DNA from: Lachnospiraceae bacterium UBA3282
GTDB taxonomy: Bacteria; Bacillota; Clostridia; Lachnospirales; Lachnospiraceae
Reading direction: 5' to 3'
Assembly (NCBI GenBank): GCA_002361735.1
Contig: DETS01000109.1
Span: 3,960 to 29,311, forward strand
DNA: 25,352 nucleotides
Below are positions 6,321-14,435 of the stretch, piece after piece; the stretch's first letter is position 1; the number at the start of each line of letters is the position of its first letter. The position numbers were made by a program, and so were the translations under genes. The notes under the pieces were generated by a model. It did not search any database, was not told the DNA's origin, and worked only from the letters and a program-made list of their open reading frames with translations.

Positions 6321-8630
6321 ATGGCACAGGCGAGCAACCTGAAAAGGGACATTTTGGTGATGAATCTGGAACAGGAGCTGGAAAACCAGACGCAGGAAGG
6401 GTATGGCAAATCCATTGCAGACTGCAGCAATGAGGAACTCTATTACAGTATCCTCCAGCTTTCTAAGAAGCTGATGGCAGCGTCGGAGAGGATCGAGGGT
6501 GAGAAAAAGGTATACTACATTTCCGCTGAGTTCCTGATCGGTAAACTTCTGTCCAATAACCTGATCAATCTGGGAATCTATGACAAGCTGGAAAAGCTTC
6601 TTGCGAGCAAAGGCAAGCAGCTGTCCGCGATCGAGGAAGTGGAGCCGGAACCGTCCCTTGGAAACGGCGGTCTGGGACGTCTGGCGGCGTGCTTCCTAGA
6701 CTCCATTGCTTCTCTGGGACTTCCCGGTGAGGGCATTGGCTTAAACTATCATTTCGGACTCTTTAAGCAGGAATTTAAGGATAAGCTGCAGGCGGCTGAG
6801 AAGAATGACTGGATCGAGGAGCAGTCCTGGCTGACGAAGACGGACACTACTTTTGAGGTAGCCTTTGGTAAAAAGAAGGTGACATCCAGACTCTACGACA
6901 TTGATGTAGTCGGATATGACAATGGTGTCAACAAACTGCGCCTCTTTGATATTGAGACGATCGACGAGAGTCTGGTGAAGAAAGGCATTGATTTTGATAA
7001 GGAAGATATCGAGAAAAACCTCACGCTCTTTCTCTATCCCGACGACTCAGACGAGGCTGGCAATCTCCTGCGCATCTATCAGCAGTATTTTATGGTGAGC
7101 AATGCGGCGCAGCTGATCTTAAAGGAGATGAAGGAAAAGCAGTATGATCTGCGCACCATGTACGACCATGCGGTGATCCAGATCAACGATACACATCCCA
7201 CGATGGTGATTCCTGAGCTGATCCGTATTCTTGTGGACGATAAGGCTTTTACGATGGACGAAGCAATCGAAGTGGTGAGCAAGACCTGCGCTTACACCAA
7301 TCATACGATTCTGGCGGAGGCGTTGGAGAAGTGGCCCTTAAAGTATCTGGAGAAGGTGGTGCCGCAGCTTGTACCCATCATCAAGGAGCTGGATAAGCGG
7401 GTGGCGAAACAGTATAAGGATCCCAAGGTGCAGATCATTGACAAGGATAAGCGGGTGCACATGGCGCACATCGACATTCACTACGGTTTTTCCGTCAACG
7501 GCGTGGCGGCGATCCATACGGAGATTTTGAAAAATACCGAGCTGAATGCCTTCTATCAGATTTATCCGGAAAAATTCAACAATAAGACCAACGGCATCAC
7601 TTTCAGAAGATGGCTGTTGTCCTGTAACCGTGAGCTGGCAGGCTTTTTGTCGGAGACTATCGGCGACGCCTATAAGAAGGATGCGGCGAAACTGGAGAAG
7701 CTCTTAGAGCGCATTGACGATGAAACGGTATTAAACCGCATTGCCGAGATTAAGATGAACCGCAAGAAAGACCTGGCGGCTTATGTGAAAGAGGTGGAGG
7801 GCGTGACTCTGAATCCCGACTCCATCTTCGATATCCAGAGCAAACGTCTGCATGAGTATAAGCGCCAGCAGATGAATGCGCTCTACATCATCCATAAGTA
7901 TTTGGAGATCAAGGGCGGTAAGAAGCCGGCGAGACCGATGACTTTTATCTTTGGGGCCAAGGCGGCGCCCGCTTATGTGATTGCGCAGGACATCATTCAC
8001 CTGCTGTTGGTGCTGCAGGAGATCGTCAATAACGATCCTGACGTCAGTCCTTACATGACGGTGCTTATGGTGGAGAATTACAATGTTGCTTACGCGGAGA
8101 AGATGATCCCCGCCTGCGACATTTCCGAGCAGATCTCGCTGGCATCCAAGGAGGCGTCGGGTACGGGCAACATGAAATTCATGTTAAACGGCGCGGTGAC
8201 GCTGGGGACTTCCGACGGTGCAAACGTGGAGATCCACGAGCTGGTAGGAGACGACAATATCTACATTTTCGGAGAGAAATCCGAAGCAGTCATCGAGCAC
8301 TACGAGAAGGCGGATTATGTGTCTAAGGATTACTATAAGAAATCAAAGGTGATCAAGGAAGCGGTGGACTTTATTGTCGGAAAGCAGGCGCTCAAGGTGG
8401 GACACAAGGAGAATTTGGAGCGGCTCTACAAGGAGCTGTTGAATAAAGACTGGTTCATGACTCTTTTGGATCTGGAGGATTATATCAAGACCAAGGATCG
8501 GATGATGGCGGATTACGAGAATCAGACCAAGTGGAGGAAGATGATGCTTGTAAATATCGCCAAGGCAGGGTTCTTCTCCTCCGACAGGACCATCGAGGAG
8601 TACAACAGGGATATCTGGAAGCTAAGATAA
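6321..8630 (+). CDS. glgP: Glycogen/alpha-glucan phosphorylase
   Basis: This 769-aa PLP enzyme releases glucose 1-phosphate from alpha-1,4-glucan ends. ATG 6321 has GGGAGG 8-13 nt upstream; an upstream in-frame start at 6279 has none and would add an unlikely basic tail. Family blocks are clear: the N-terminal FLIGKLLSNNL, the glycine loop EPSLGNGGLGRLAACFLDS near residue 110, NDTHPTMVIPEL in the middle, FDIQSKRLHEYKRQ, and the PLP region EASGTGNMKFMLNGA with K619 as Schiff-base lysine. The regulatory phosphorylation N-terminus of animal enzymes is absent, as usual in bacteria. No other glg gene is nearby. Its 3' end overlaps the convergent glycosyltransferase gene by 9 nt, and its terminator lies inside that gene. 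Confidence 0.95.
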   Translation: MAQASNLKRDILVMNLEQELENQTQEGYGKSIADCSNEELYYSILQLSKKLMAASERIEGEKKVYYISAEFLIGKLLSNNLINLGIYDKLEKLLASKGKQLSAIEEVEPEPSLGNGGLGRLAACFLDSIASLGLPGEGIGLNYHFGLFKQEFKDKLQAAEKNDWIEEQSWLTKTDTTFEVAFGKKKVTSRLYDIDVVGYDNGVNKLRLFDIETIDESLVKKGIDFDKEDIEKNLTLFLYPDDSDEAGNLLRIYQQYFMVSNAAQLILKEMKEKQYDLRTMYDHAVIQINDTHPTMVIPELIRILVDDKAFTMDEAIEVVSKTCAYTNHTILAEALEKWPLKYLEKVVPQLVPIIKELDKRVAKQYKDPKVQIIDKDKRVHMAHIDIHYGFSVNGVAAIHTEILKNTELNAFYQIYPEKFNNKTNGITFRRWLLSCNRELAGFLSETIGDAYKKDAAKLEKLLERIDDETVLNRIAEIKMNRKKDLAAYVKEVEGVTLNPDSIFDIQSKRLHEYKRQQMNALYIIHKYLEIKGGKKPARPMTFIFGAKAAPAYVIAQDIIHLLLVLQEIVNNDPDVSPYMTVLMVENYNVAYAEKMIPACDISEQISLASKEASGTGNMKFMLNGAVTLGTSDGANVEIHELVGDDNIYIFGEKSEAVIEHYEKADYVSKDYYKKSKVIKEAVDFIVGKQALKVGHKENLERLYKELLNKDWFMTLLDLEDYIKTKDRMMADYENQTKWRKMMLVNIAKAGFFSSDRTIEEYNRDIWKLR

Positions 8631-9680
8631 GGCTTCAAGTCTTACCAATGCGGGGGCGTAGCTCCCGCATTTTTTGTAGGCTTTTCGCGCTTCGTCCACG
8701 CGCCCGGTGCATTCCAGGATCACGCCCATATTGTAGAAGGCGAGATAGGTGTTGACACCCTCTACGGAAAACTCTGTCATAGTGGTAGACTTTTGAAATT
8801 CGGCGATCGCTTCTTCAAAGAGCCCGTTATTCATATAAATGAGTCCCATCAGAAAAACAAAGTCCGCGCGCACGGCAAAGGTGTCATAGAGGGAAGCCAG
8901 CCCCAGTGCCTCGCGGTTTCTCTTTAAGTCTAACAGGGTGTAGCCGTAAGATTCCACCATCGTCCGCACATAGTCCGGTGCGGGATCCACGGGAAGCGAC
9001 AGCCCGGCGTCAAAACTCTCGCAGGCTTTCTCGTTGTCCCCCAGTCTGCGGTAGGTCATGCCCAGCTGGCAGTAAAGATAGGGATCCGGTCCCTGTGCGT
9101 CAAGTTCCGCCGTAAGCAGCGCAATGTTGCGGCGGCATTTTTCCTGCATGGCGTCGTCGCTTAAGTCATATCCCACGTGGAGAATTGTGACAGGCGCGTC
9201 ATAAACTTTATGGGGAAGTTCCGGCGCGTGACGGGAAGAAAGCTGCTCATGCACCGTGCCGGTAAAGAAAAACTGCCTGCGGTCGGCGAGGCGGCTGACA
9301 CGGGTCTGTTCATAGGAAGTGCGGCCGTCTTTGGTAAAGCGGCTGCGGATCAGGATGCGTCCCACGGCGTCTGTGTGATGTTCCATACTTTGCAGGAGGG
9401 CGGGGGCATCCAGCTCCTCGATCCATTCGTCGCAGTCGAGGGAAAGGATACGGTCATGGGTGGCCTTTTCCATACAAAAATTCCTGGCGGCGGAAAAATC
9501 ATCGCACCAGTCGAAGTGAAAGATTCGATCGGTGTATTTTTCTGCGACCGCCAGGGTGCGATCCGTGGAACCTGTGTCCGTCAGCACGATTTCAAAACCG
9601 TAAGGCGCAAGACGGCGCAGGCATTCCTCGATATGAGCTTCTTCATTTTTTGCTATGATACAGACTGAGAGCGGAAACAA
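8622..9680 (-). CDS. GT2 family glycosyltransferase with TPR repeats (copy 2)
   Basis: The protein has 352 aa. The first ~110 residues are a GT-A fold of family 2: SVCIIAKNEE, the VLTDTGSTDRT loop, FHFDWCDDFSAARN, and the DxD-like LDCDEW that binds metal and nucleotide sugar. From ~200 on there are TPR-like helical pairs (CQLGMTYRRLGDNEKACESF; MGLIYMNNGLFEEAIAEFQK). The architecture resembles SunS-like enzymes and related protein or surface glycosyltransferases; donor and acceptor are unknown. An AAAGGAG site precedes ATG 9680, and the gene lies 23 nt after its paralogue in an operon. The stop overlaps the glgP end by 9 nt. I see no separate terminator for it on this strand. Confidence 0.87.
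   Translation of the reverse strand: MFPLSVCIIAKNEEAHIEECLRRLAPYGFEIVLTDTGSTDRTLAVAEKYTDRIFHFDWCDDFSAARNFCMEKATHDRILSLDCDEWIEELDAPALLQSMEHHTDAVGRILIRSRFTKDGRTSYEQTRVSRLADRRQFFFTGTVHEQLSSRHAPELPHKVYDAPVTILHVGYDLSDDAMQEKCRRNIALLTAELDAQGPDPYLYCQLGMTYRRLGDNEKACESFDAGLSLPVDPAPDYVRTMVESYGYTLLDLKRNREALGLASLYDTFAVRADFVFLMGLIYMNNGLFEEAIAEFQKSTTMTEFSVEGVNTYLAFYNMGVILECTGRVDEARKAYKKCGSYAPALVRLEALS
8647..8676 (+). terminator. glgP terminator, inside the convergent coding sequence
   Basis: An 11-bp stem (8647-8657 with 8661-8671, one G-T pair, loop GTA) is followed by a T-run. The same bases code for residues of the Cys-Gly-Ser-Tyr-Ala-Pro-Ala segment near the end of the - strand glycosyltransferase. No T-run follows on the - strand, so it should act on + transcripts only. 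Confidence 0.8.
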
Positions 9681-9703
9681 GGCGGCTCCTTTCAGAATGG
9701 GGC

Positions 9704-10768
9704 TTACGAGGCAGACTGTGCCGCCAGCTCCTTGAGTCTGCGCATGGCAGGTTCAAAGTCCCCGCATTTTTTATAGTAGGTCCTGGCTTTTTCAAACTCG
9801 CCCATCGATTCATAGATATCCGCAATCTGGAAGTAGGCGCGGTAGCTGTTTACGCCCTTGCGGGAGGGAGTGGAAAGTTTGGTCGCTTTTTCAAACTCAG
9901 CGATGGCGTCTTCCGTTTCGCCCTTTTTCATGTGGAGCATACCCATCAGGTAGACAAAGTCCGCCCTGTCGGAGAACTGGTCGTAATGTTCCTTCAAGGT
10001 CATGGCATCGTCATATTTGGCAAGGTTCATCAGGCAGTAGCCGTATGCCTCCATCATATTCTGCGCAAAGTCGGAGGAGGAATCGGTGTTTAACTCAAGC
10101 CCCAGCTTATAGTAGTGCGCTGCCTTTTCCAGGTCGTTTAAGGAAAGGTAATTTTGCCCCAGTTGGAAGTACATATAAGGGCTTGGTCCTTTGAGAACCA
10201 GATCGTGAAGCAGCATTTCCAAGTTTCTTGTGGCGCGCATCCGTTTGTCGGATTCTTCCACATAACCCTCGTGATAGAAGGTCAGGGGAATCGAAAAACG
10301 TTCCGGTTCCTTTCCCTGAAGCGTGCGGACCTGTTCGTGAACGGTTCCCTCATAGTGACAAAAATTTCGGTTAAAGAGCCTGCCGATACGTTCTGACATG
10401 ATAGAGCGCGCTCCCTGTACCGTGTAGGGATTGTTGCGCATGATCATGCCGACGGCTTTCTGGTTTCTGGCGAGGGAATCCTCAAAATCCGCCAGATTTA
10501 CATTTTCCAGATATTCGTCGCAGTCGATGATCAGAACCCAATCGTTGGCTGCCTGCTGGATCGAAAAGTTTCTCGCGCTGCTGAAATCGTCACACCACGC
10601 AAAATGAAACACTCTGTCCGCATATTTGTGAGCGATTTCCACAGTGCGGTCAACGGAACCTGTGTCCACAACAATGATCTCGAAGCGGCAGGGACGTAGT
10701 CTCTTTAAGCATTCTTCGATGTGATTGTCCTCATTTTTTGCAATCATGCACACAGATATGGGTAACAT
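9704..10768 (-). CDS. GT2 family glycosyltransferase with TPR repeats (copy 1)
   Basis: This 354-aa protein is clearly a paralogue of the next gene. It shares the SVCMIAKNEDNHIEECLKRL start, VVDTGSVDRT, FHFAWCDDFSSARN and the LIIDCDEY metal/nucleotide-sugar motif in the first ~100 residues. TPR-like units follow (FQLGQNYLSLNDLEKAAHYY; MGMLHMKKGETEDAIAEFEK), and both end in a YKKCG-x-x-x-PA-x-x-RL segment. It is the promoter-proximal gene of the pair, with AGAGGTG before ATG 10768. No signal peptide or membrane segment is visible, so it should act in the cytoplasm on nucleotide-sugar donors. With UDP-galactopyranose mutase nearby, a role in a surface glycan or glycoprotein is plausible but unproven. 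Confidence 0.87.
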   Translation of the reverse strand: MLPISVCMIAKNEDNHIEECLKRLRPCRFEIIVVDTGSVDRTVEIAHKYADRVFHFAWCDDFSSARNFSIQQAANDWVLIIDCDEYLENVNLADFEDSLARNQKAVGMIMRNNPYTVQGARSIMSERIGRLFNRNFCHYEGTVHEQVRTLQGKEPERFSIPLTFYHEGYVEESDKRMRATRNLEMLLHDLVLKGPSPYMYFQLGQNYLSLNDLEKAAHYYKLGLELNTDSSSDFAQNMMEAYGYCLMNLAKYDDAMTLKEHYDQFSDRADFVYLMGMLHMKKGETEDAIAEFEKATKLSTPSRKGVNSYRAYFQIADIYESMGEFEKARTYYKKCGDFEPAMRRLKELAAQSAS

Positions 10769-10806
10769 ATGACAACACCTCTTTTGTGATTCGTTCCTAT
10801 AGGTCT

Positions 10807-10835
10807 ATTTTAGCATTTTCTTTCCGCTTCGACAA
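10807..10835 (-). promoter_or_regulatory. Sigma-A promoter of the glycosyltransferase pair
   Basis: Read on the - strand: -35 TTGTCG (10835-10830), 17-nt spacer, -10 TAAAAT (10812-10807). It lies about 40 nt upstream of ATG 10768. Confidence 0.55.
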
Positions 10836-10867
10836 TACGGTTTTTGGGCGGGAAGGGGCGGGAAGAG

Positions 10868-10882
10868 TGTACTTTTTGTACA
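10868..10882. repeat. Small palindrome in the divergent gap
   Basis: TGTAC-TTTTT-GTACA is a perfect 5-bp inverted repeat in the 285-nt region between the glycosyltransferase pair and the HTH gene. It could be an operator for the nearby HTH protein, but there is only one copy. The rest of the gap holds the two promoters and nothing else I recognise. Confidence 0.3.
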
Positions 10883-10971
10883 AAAACAGGGAAAATATTA
10901 GTGAAAAGAGTACAAGGATGACGATATTACGTTTATTGTTGCGTTTGGTGGTTCCTTTTTTTTCAAAAATG

Positions 10972-10980
10972 TGTTATACT
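10972..10980 (+). promoter_or_regulatory. Extended -10 promoter of the HTH gene
   Basis: TGTTATACT forms a TGn-TATACT extended -10 element (10972-10980). The -35 region (around TTCCTT) is poor, as is common for extended -10 promoters. Confidence 0.45.
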
Positions 10981-11053
10981 GTCCGAAACGGTGAGGAACG
11001 GGGCGCTTCTCATCAAAGAAAAAGCATAGGATAAGGGGAGAAGGAGGTCAATT

Positions 11054-11395
11054 ATGACAAAGGCAGAAATTTTAAAGGCAGAAATTTTGAAGCAGCACAA
11101 GAGTGTCAGGCAGTTTGCGATAGAAATGTCGATTCCGTACTCTACGCTGGTTACTGCACTGGATAGAGGCATTGAGGGGATGGCTTACGGGACTGTCATC
11201 AGAATGTGTGACAGGCTGAATTTAAATCCGGTGGATTTTACGCCGATCAATCAGAAAAGTCTGCTCGGCGGTAAGATCATGGAAAACCGCGTGATGCAGT
11301 ACTATGTAAAGCTCAATAAGACCGGGCGTAAGAAGGCGCTTGAACTGATGGAGGACTATGCGCAGCTGGAGAAGTATCAGGCGACCGAAGACTGA
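11054..11395 (+). CDS. Small helix-turn-helix (XRE-like) regulator
   Basis: The protein has 113 aa, with AAGGAGG 7 nt before ATG 11054. Residues ~18-58 read as an XRE-type helix-turn-helix: SVRQFAIEMSIPYSTLVTAL, then an alpha-helical segment ending NLNPVDFTPI. The C-terminal ~45 residues (KLNKTGRKKALELMEDYAQL) look helical and may dimerise. There is no sensor domain. The N-terminus contains an exact in-frame duplication of five codons (Lys-Ala-Glu-Ile-Leu twice, 11060-11089). The neighbours are surface-glycan genes on both sides, and a hairpin repeat follows its stop. Target genes cannot be told from the sequence. Confidence 0.75.
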   Translation: MTKAEILKAEILKQHKSVRQFAIEMSIPYSTLVTALDRGIEGMAYGTVIRMCDRLNLNPVDFTPINQKSLLGGKIMENRVMQYYVKLNKTGRKKALELMEDYAQLEKYQATED

Positions 11396-11429
11396 ATGAA
11401 AAGAACTTCTAATTGCTCACGCCAGAGGC

Positions 11430-11480
11430 AGAAGTAAATTCCTGCGGAATTAACTTCACGAGCACTGCTTCGCAGGCTCG
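11430..11480 (+). repeat. Palindromic element, copy A (two tandem hairpins)
   Basis: Hairpin I: GAAGT-A-AATTCC (11431-11442), loop TGC, GGAATT-A-ACTTC (11446-11457). Hairpin II: CGAGC-a-CTGC (11459-11468), loop TTC, GCAG-GCTCG (11472-11480). It matches the element at 20048-20098 with only two mismatches, and its segment ATTAACTTCACGAG matches ATTAACTGCACGAG in the element at 14599. A further small hairpin, CAGCA/TGCTG, lies at 11496-11512. It sits 35 nt after the HTH stop and before glf. No T-run follows, so it is not a standard terminator. Confidence 0.8.
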
Positions 11481-11527
11481 GCGTATTCGCTAAAGCAGCA
11501 TTCTCTGTGCTGATTGAGGGAAAAAAT

Positions 11528-12664
11528 ATGCACTATGATTACTTAGTGGTGGGCGCGGGGCTGTATGGCTCCGTGTTTGCCCATGAGATGCGGGAAAAGG
11601 GCCGGCGGGTGCTCGTTATTGACAGGCGTGAGCACATCGCCGGCAATGTTTATACTGACGAGGTGGAGGGGATTCAGGTGCACCGCTACGGTGCGCATAT
11701 TTTTCATACCTCCGACAAAGAAATATGGAATTATGTAAACCAATTTGCGGAGTTCAACCAGTATATCAATTCGCCGGTGGCGCGTTGGCGTGATGAACTC
11801 TACAACCTTCCCTTTAATATGAATACGTTCAGCAGGATGTGGGGCATTGTGACGCCGCAGGAGGCGAAGCGGAAAATCGCGGAGCAGATCGCGGATCTCG
11901 GTATCACGGAGCCGCAGAATCTGGAAGAGCAGGCGTTGTCCCTGGTGGGAAAGGATGTCTATGAAAAGTTGGTAAAGGGCTACACAGAGAAACAATGGGG
12001 ACGGGACTGTAAAGAGCTTCCCGCCTTTATCATCAAGAGGCTGCCCCTGCGCTTTACCTATGACAATAATTATTTCAATGACCGTTATCAGGGCATTCCC
12101 ATAGAGGGCTATACCCGGATGGTGGAGAGGATGCTGCAGGGGATCGAGGTCAAAACGGGCACGGACTACCGTGGATTTGTGACGGAAGAAGAACAGGACG
12201 GGCACATCCTTGTGCGTGACAGAGAAGGAAATACTTACGACAGAGTGGTCTATACGGGGATGATCGACGAGTATTTTGACTTTTCGCTGGGACATTTGGA
12301 ATACCGCTCCCTGCGCTTTGAGACCGAGACGCTGCCTGACTGCGACAATTATCAGGGCAATGCCGTGGTGAATTACACGGAACGTGAAATTCCATACACG
12401 AGAATCATTGAGCACAAGCATTTCGTCTTTGGCACACAGCCGGGCACTGTGATTACCAGAGAGTATCCGGCAGCCCGGCAGGAGGGCGAGGAGCCTTATT
12501 ATCCTGTGAATAACGAGAAAAACGACGCCCTGTTTGCAAAGTATCAGGCGCTTGCAAAGGAGAGACCGCATGTGATTTTCGGCGGCAGGCTTGGACAGTA
12601 TCGTTACTACGATATGGATAAGGTGATCGCGGAGGCGCTTATGGCAGCGAAGACGGAGGAGTAG
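11528..12664 (+). CDS. glf: UDP-galactopyranose mutase
   Basis: This 378-aa flavoenzyme converts UDP-galactopyranose to UDP-galactofuranose for surface polysaccharides. ATG 11528 has GAGGG about 7 nt upstream; a GTG at 11507 is in frame but has no ribosome site. The N-terminal FAD-binding loop is YLVVGAGLYGSVFA, followed by VIDRREHIAGN (ribose-binding acid and the family HIAGN motif). Substrate-site blocks include RYGAHIFHT, LPFNMNTF and YTEKQWGR. The C-terminal GRLGQYRYYDMD is the conserved FAD end motif. Its length is normal and it looks complete. The two GT2 enzymes on the other strand could use furanose donors, but this is only suggested by proximity. A hairpin element separates it from the HTH gene. 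Confidence 0.93.
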   Translation: MHYDYLVVGAGLYGSVFAHEMREKGRRVLVIDRREHIAGNVYTDEVEGIQVHRYGAHIFHTSDKEIWNYVNQFAEFNQYINSPVARWRDELYNLPFNMNTFSRMWGIVTPQEAKRKIAEQIADLGITEPQNLEEQALSLVGKDVYEKLVKGYTEKQWGRDCKELPAFIIKRLPLRFTYDNNYFNDRYQGIPIEGYTRMVERMLQGIEVKTGTDYRGFVTEEEQDGHILVRDREGNTYDRVVYTGMIDEYFDFSLGHLEYRSLRFETETLPDCDNYQGNAVVNYTEREIPYTRIIEHKHFVFGTQPGTVITREYPAARQEGEEPYYPVNNEKNDALFAKYQALAKERPHVIFGGRLGQYRYYDMDKVIAEALMAAKTEE

Positions 12665-12694
12665 CGTTCAGCACGCGTCATACGCAAAAAAATA

Positions 12695-12734
12695 TATAGG
12701 CAGAGTCTTGACAAGAAACAAGGCTCTGCCTATA
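12695..12734 (+). promoter_or_regulatory. Inverted repeat spanning the carboxyltransferase promoter
   Basis: TATAGGCAGAG (12695-12705) and its perfect complement CTCTGCCTATA (12724-12734) are separated by 18 nt. The left arm ends just before the -35 box and the right arm overlaps the -10 box. This arrangement fits a repressor operator. Confidence 0.5.
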
Positions 12735-12736
12735 AT
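12708..12736 (+). promoter_or_regulatory. Consensus sigma-A promoter of the carboxyltransferase gene
   Basis: Exact TTGACA (12708-12713), 17-nt spacer and exact TATAAT (12731-12736). The start site should fall near 12743, giving a leader of about 54 nt. Confidence 0.8.
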
Positions 12737-12796
12737 ATTACCCAGATAGTTTGAAAATCAAAGTATTGGAAACTCAAACAAGATGGAGGCGCTCCC

Positions 12797-14416
12797 ATGA
12801 ACTGGAACGAGGCAATCAAAGAACTGGATAAAAGAAGAGAAAAAGCGCTTTTGGGCGGCGGACAGAATCGGATCGACAAACAGCACGCAGCGGGTAAGCT
12901 GACGGCAAGAGAGCGGATCGAGGTACTGCTTGACCCCGGTACCTTTGTGGAAGTGGACGGCTTTTTGGAATCCCGCATCGATGATTTTGATCTCGATAAA
13001 AGGCGGGTGCCCGGTGACGGTGTAGTGACCGGTTACGGCGAGATCGACGGCAGGCAGGTTTTTGTCGCCAGCGAGGATTTTACGGTGATCGGCGGCACGC
13101 TGGGCGAGTATCATTCTTTTAAGATCTGCCGTATTCAGGATATGGCGATGGAGATGAAGGCACCTCTGATCTGCATCAATGACAGCGGCGGCGCGCGAAT
13201 CGAGGAGGGTATTTCTTCGTTGAGCGGCTACAGTGGGATGTTTCTGCGCCACACGAAGGCATCCGGCGTGATCCCCCAGATCGCAGTGATTCTGGGACCC
13301 TGTTCCGGCGGTGCCTGCTATGCGCCCGCCATCTGTGATTTTATCTTTATGGTGAAAGATATTTCCAAGATGTTTATTACCGGACCGAACGTGGTGAAGA
13401 CGGTCATCAATGAGGAGGTTTCGGTGGAGGAGCTGGGCGGCGCCGAGGTGCACGCAAAAAAGAGCGGTGTGTCTCATTTTACCTACGATACGGAAAATGA
13501 ATGCCTGATGGGTGTGCGTAAACTGTTATCCTATCTGCCGAGCAACTGGACGGAAAAGCCGCCGGTGGTCAATACCGTAGAGAGACAGAGTCTTCCTTCC
13601 CGTATGGGCAGGGTTTTTGGCAGGGGAGACGGCGGCGTAAAATCAGACAGCGCCATGAGAGCCAAGGCGGCAAAAATCAAGGATATCGTTCCGGACAATT
13701 CCCGTCACGCCTACGATGTGAAGGAAGTCATTGACTGTATCGTGGATGAGGGCAGCTTTTTTGAGGTGCAGAAAGAATTTGCGACAAACGTGGTGGTAGG
13801 ATGGTGCCGCATGGAGGGCAAGGTCGTCGGTATCGTGGCAAACCAGCCTAATTCCATGGGTGGTTCCCTGGATTATCATGCGTCTGATAAAACAGCTAGA
13901 TTTATACGCTTTTGCGATTGTTTTAACATACCGCTCGTCACACTGATTGACGTGCCTGCTTTTCTGCCCGGTACGGCACAGGAACATAACGGCATTATCC
14001 GTCATGGCGCAAAAATTCTCTACGCCTATTCGGAGGCAACCGTGCCCAAGATATCCCTGATCATGCGTAAGGCTTACGGCGGCGCTTACATTGCCATGAA
14101 CTCGAAGGAGATGGGAGCGGATATCGTGTACGCCTGGCCGATCGCGGAGATCGCGGTGATGGGAGCGGACGGCGCGGTCAATATCGCCTTTAAGAGAAAG
14201 ATCAAGGCGGCTGCCGATCCCGAGGCGATGCGTGCACAGTGCAAAAAAGAGTATGAAGATCGCTTCTTAAATCCTTATGTGGCGGCGGCGAGGGGCTATG
14301 TCAATGAGGTGATCAAGCCGGAGGAGACCAGGGCGGCGCTGATCAAGGCGCTGCGAGGATTGAAGAATAAGCAGGCGGAGAATCCGAAGAAGAAGCATGG
14401 AAATATACCGCTGTAA
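12797..14416 (+). CDS. Acyl-CoA carboxylase/decarboxylase carboxyltransferase subunit (MmdA/PccB type)
   Basis: This 539-aa biotin-dependent carboxyltransferase has GGAGG 7 nt before ATG 12797. The N-terminal half has KLTARERIEVLLDPGTF, the acyl-CoA oxyanion segment NDSGGARIEEG, and GPCSGGACYAPAICDF. The C-terminal half has LIDVPAFLPGTAQEHNGIIR and KAYGGAYIAM with the carboxybiotin oxyanion glycines. It moves CO2 between biotin and a short acyl-CoA, either in propionyl/acetyl-CoA carboxylase or in sodium-pumping methylmalonyl-CoA decarboxylase. Sequence alone does not separate these well. No biotin carrier, biotin carboxylase or membrane beta subunit is beside it, so its partners must be encoded elsewhere. 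It has its own consensus promoter and is followed by hairpin elements. Confidence 0.88.
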   Translation: MNWNEAIKELDKRREKALLGGGQNRIDKQHAAGKLTARERIEVLLDPGTFVEVDGFLESRIDDFDLDKRRVPGDGVVTGYGEIDGRQVFVASEDFTVIGGTLGEYHSFKICRIQDMAMEMKAPLICINDSGGARIEEGISSLSGYSGMFLRHTKASGVIPQIAVILGPCSGGACYAPAICDFIFMVKDISKMFITGPNVVKTVINEEVSVEELGGAEVHAKKSGVSHFTYDTENECLMGVRKLLSYLPSNWTEKPPVVNTVERQSLPSRMGRVFGRGDGGVKSDSAMRAKAAKIKDIVPDNSRHAYDVKEVIDCIVDEGSFFEVQKEFATNVVVGWCRMEGKVVGIVANQPNSMGGSLDYHASDKTARFIRFCDCFNIPLVTLIDVPAFLPGTAQEHNGIIRHGAKILYAYSEATVPKISLIMRKAYGGAYIAMNSKEMGADIVYAWPIAEIAVMGADGAVNIAFKRKIKAAADPEAMRAQCKKEYEDRFLNPYVAAARGYVNEVIKPEETRAALIKALRGLKNKQAENPKKKHGNIPL

Positions 14417-14435
14417 ATGATAGAAGCTTATAGAA

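Noticed and set aside
11543..12571. Long open frame (342 codons) on the - strand opposite glf
   Set aside because: It lies wholly within a well-supported glf gene, its translation resembles no protein family, and it has no ribosome site. It is a by-product of codon bias in glf.
12695..12734. Inverted repeat as terminator of glf
   Set aside because: No T-run follows on the + strand. A T-run exists on the - strand side, but no - strand gene would use it.
12758..13477. Open - strand frame opposite the carboxyltransferase
   Set aside because: The + frame carries all carboxyltransferase motifs; the antisense frame is Cys/His/Arg-rich shadow sequence.
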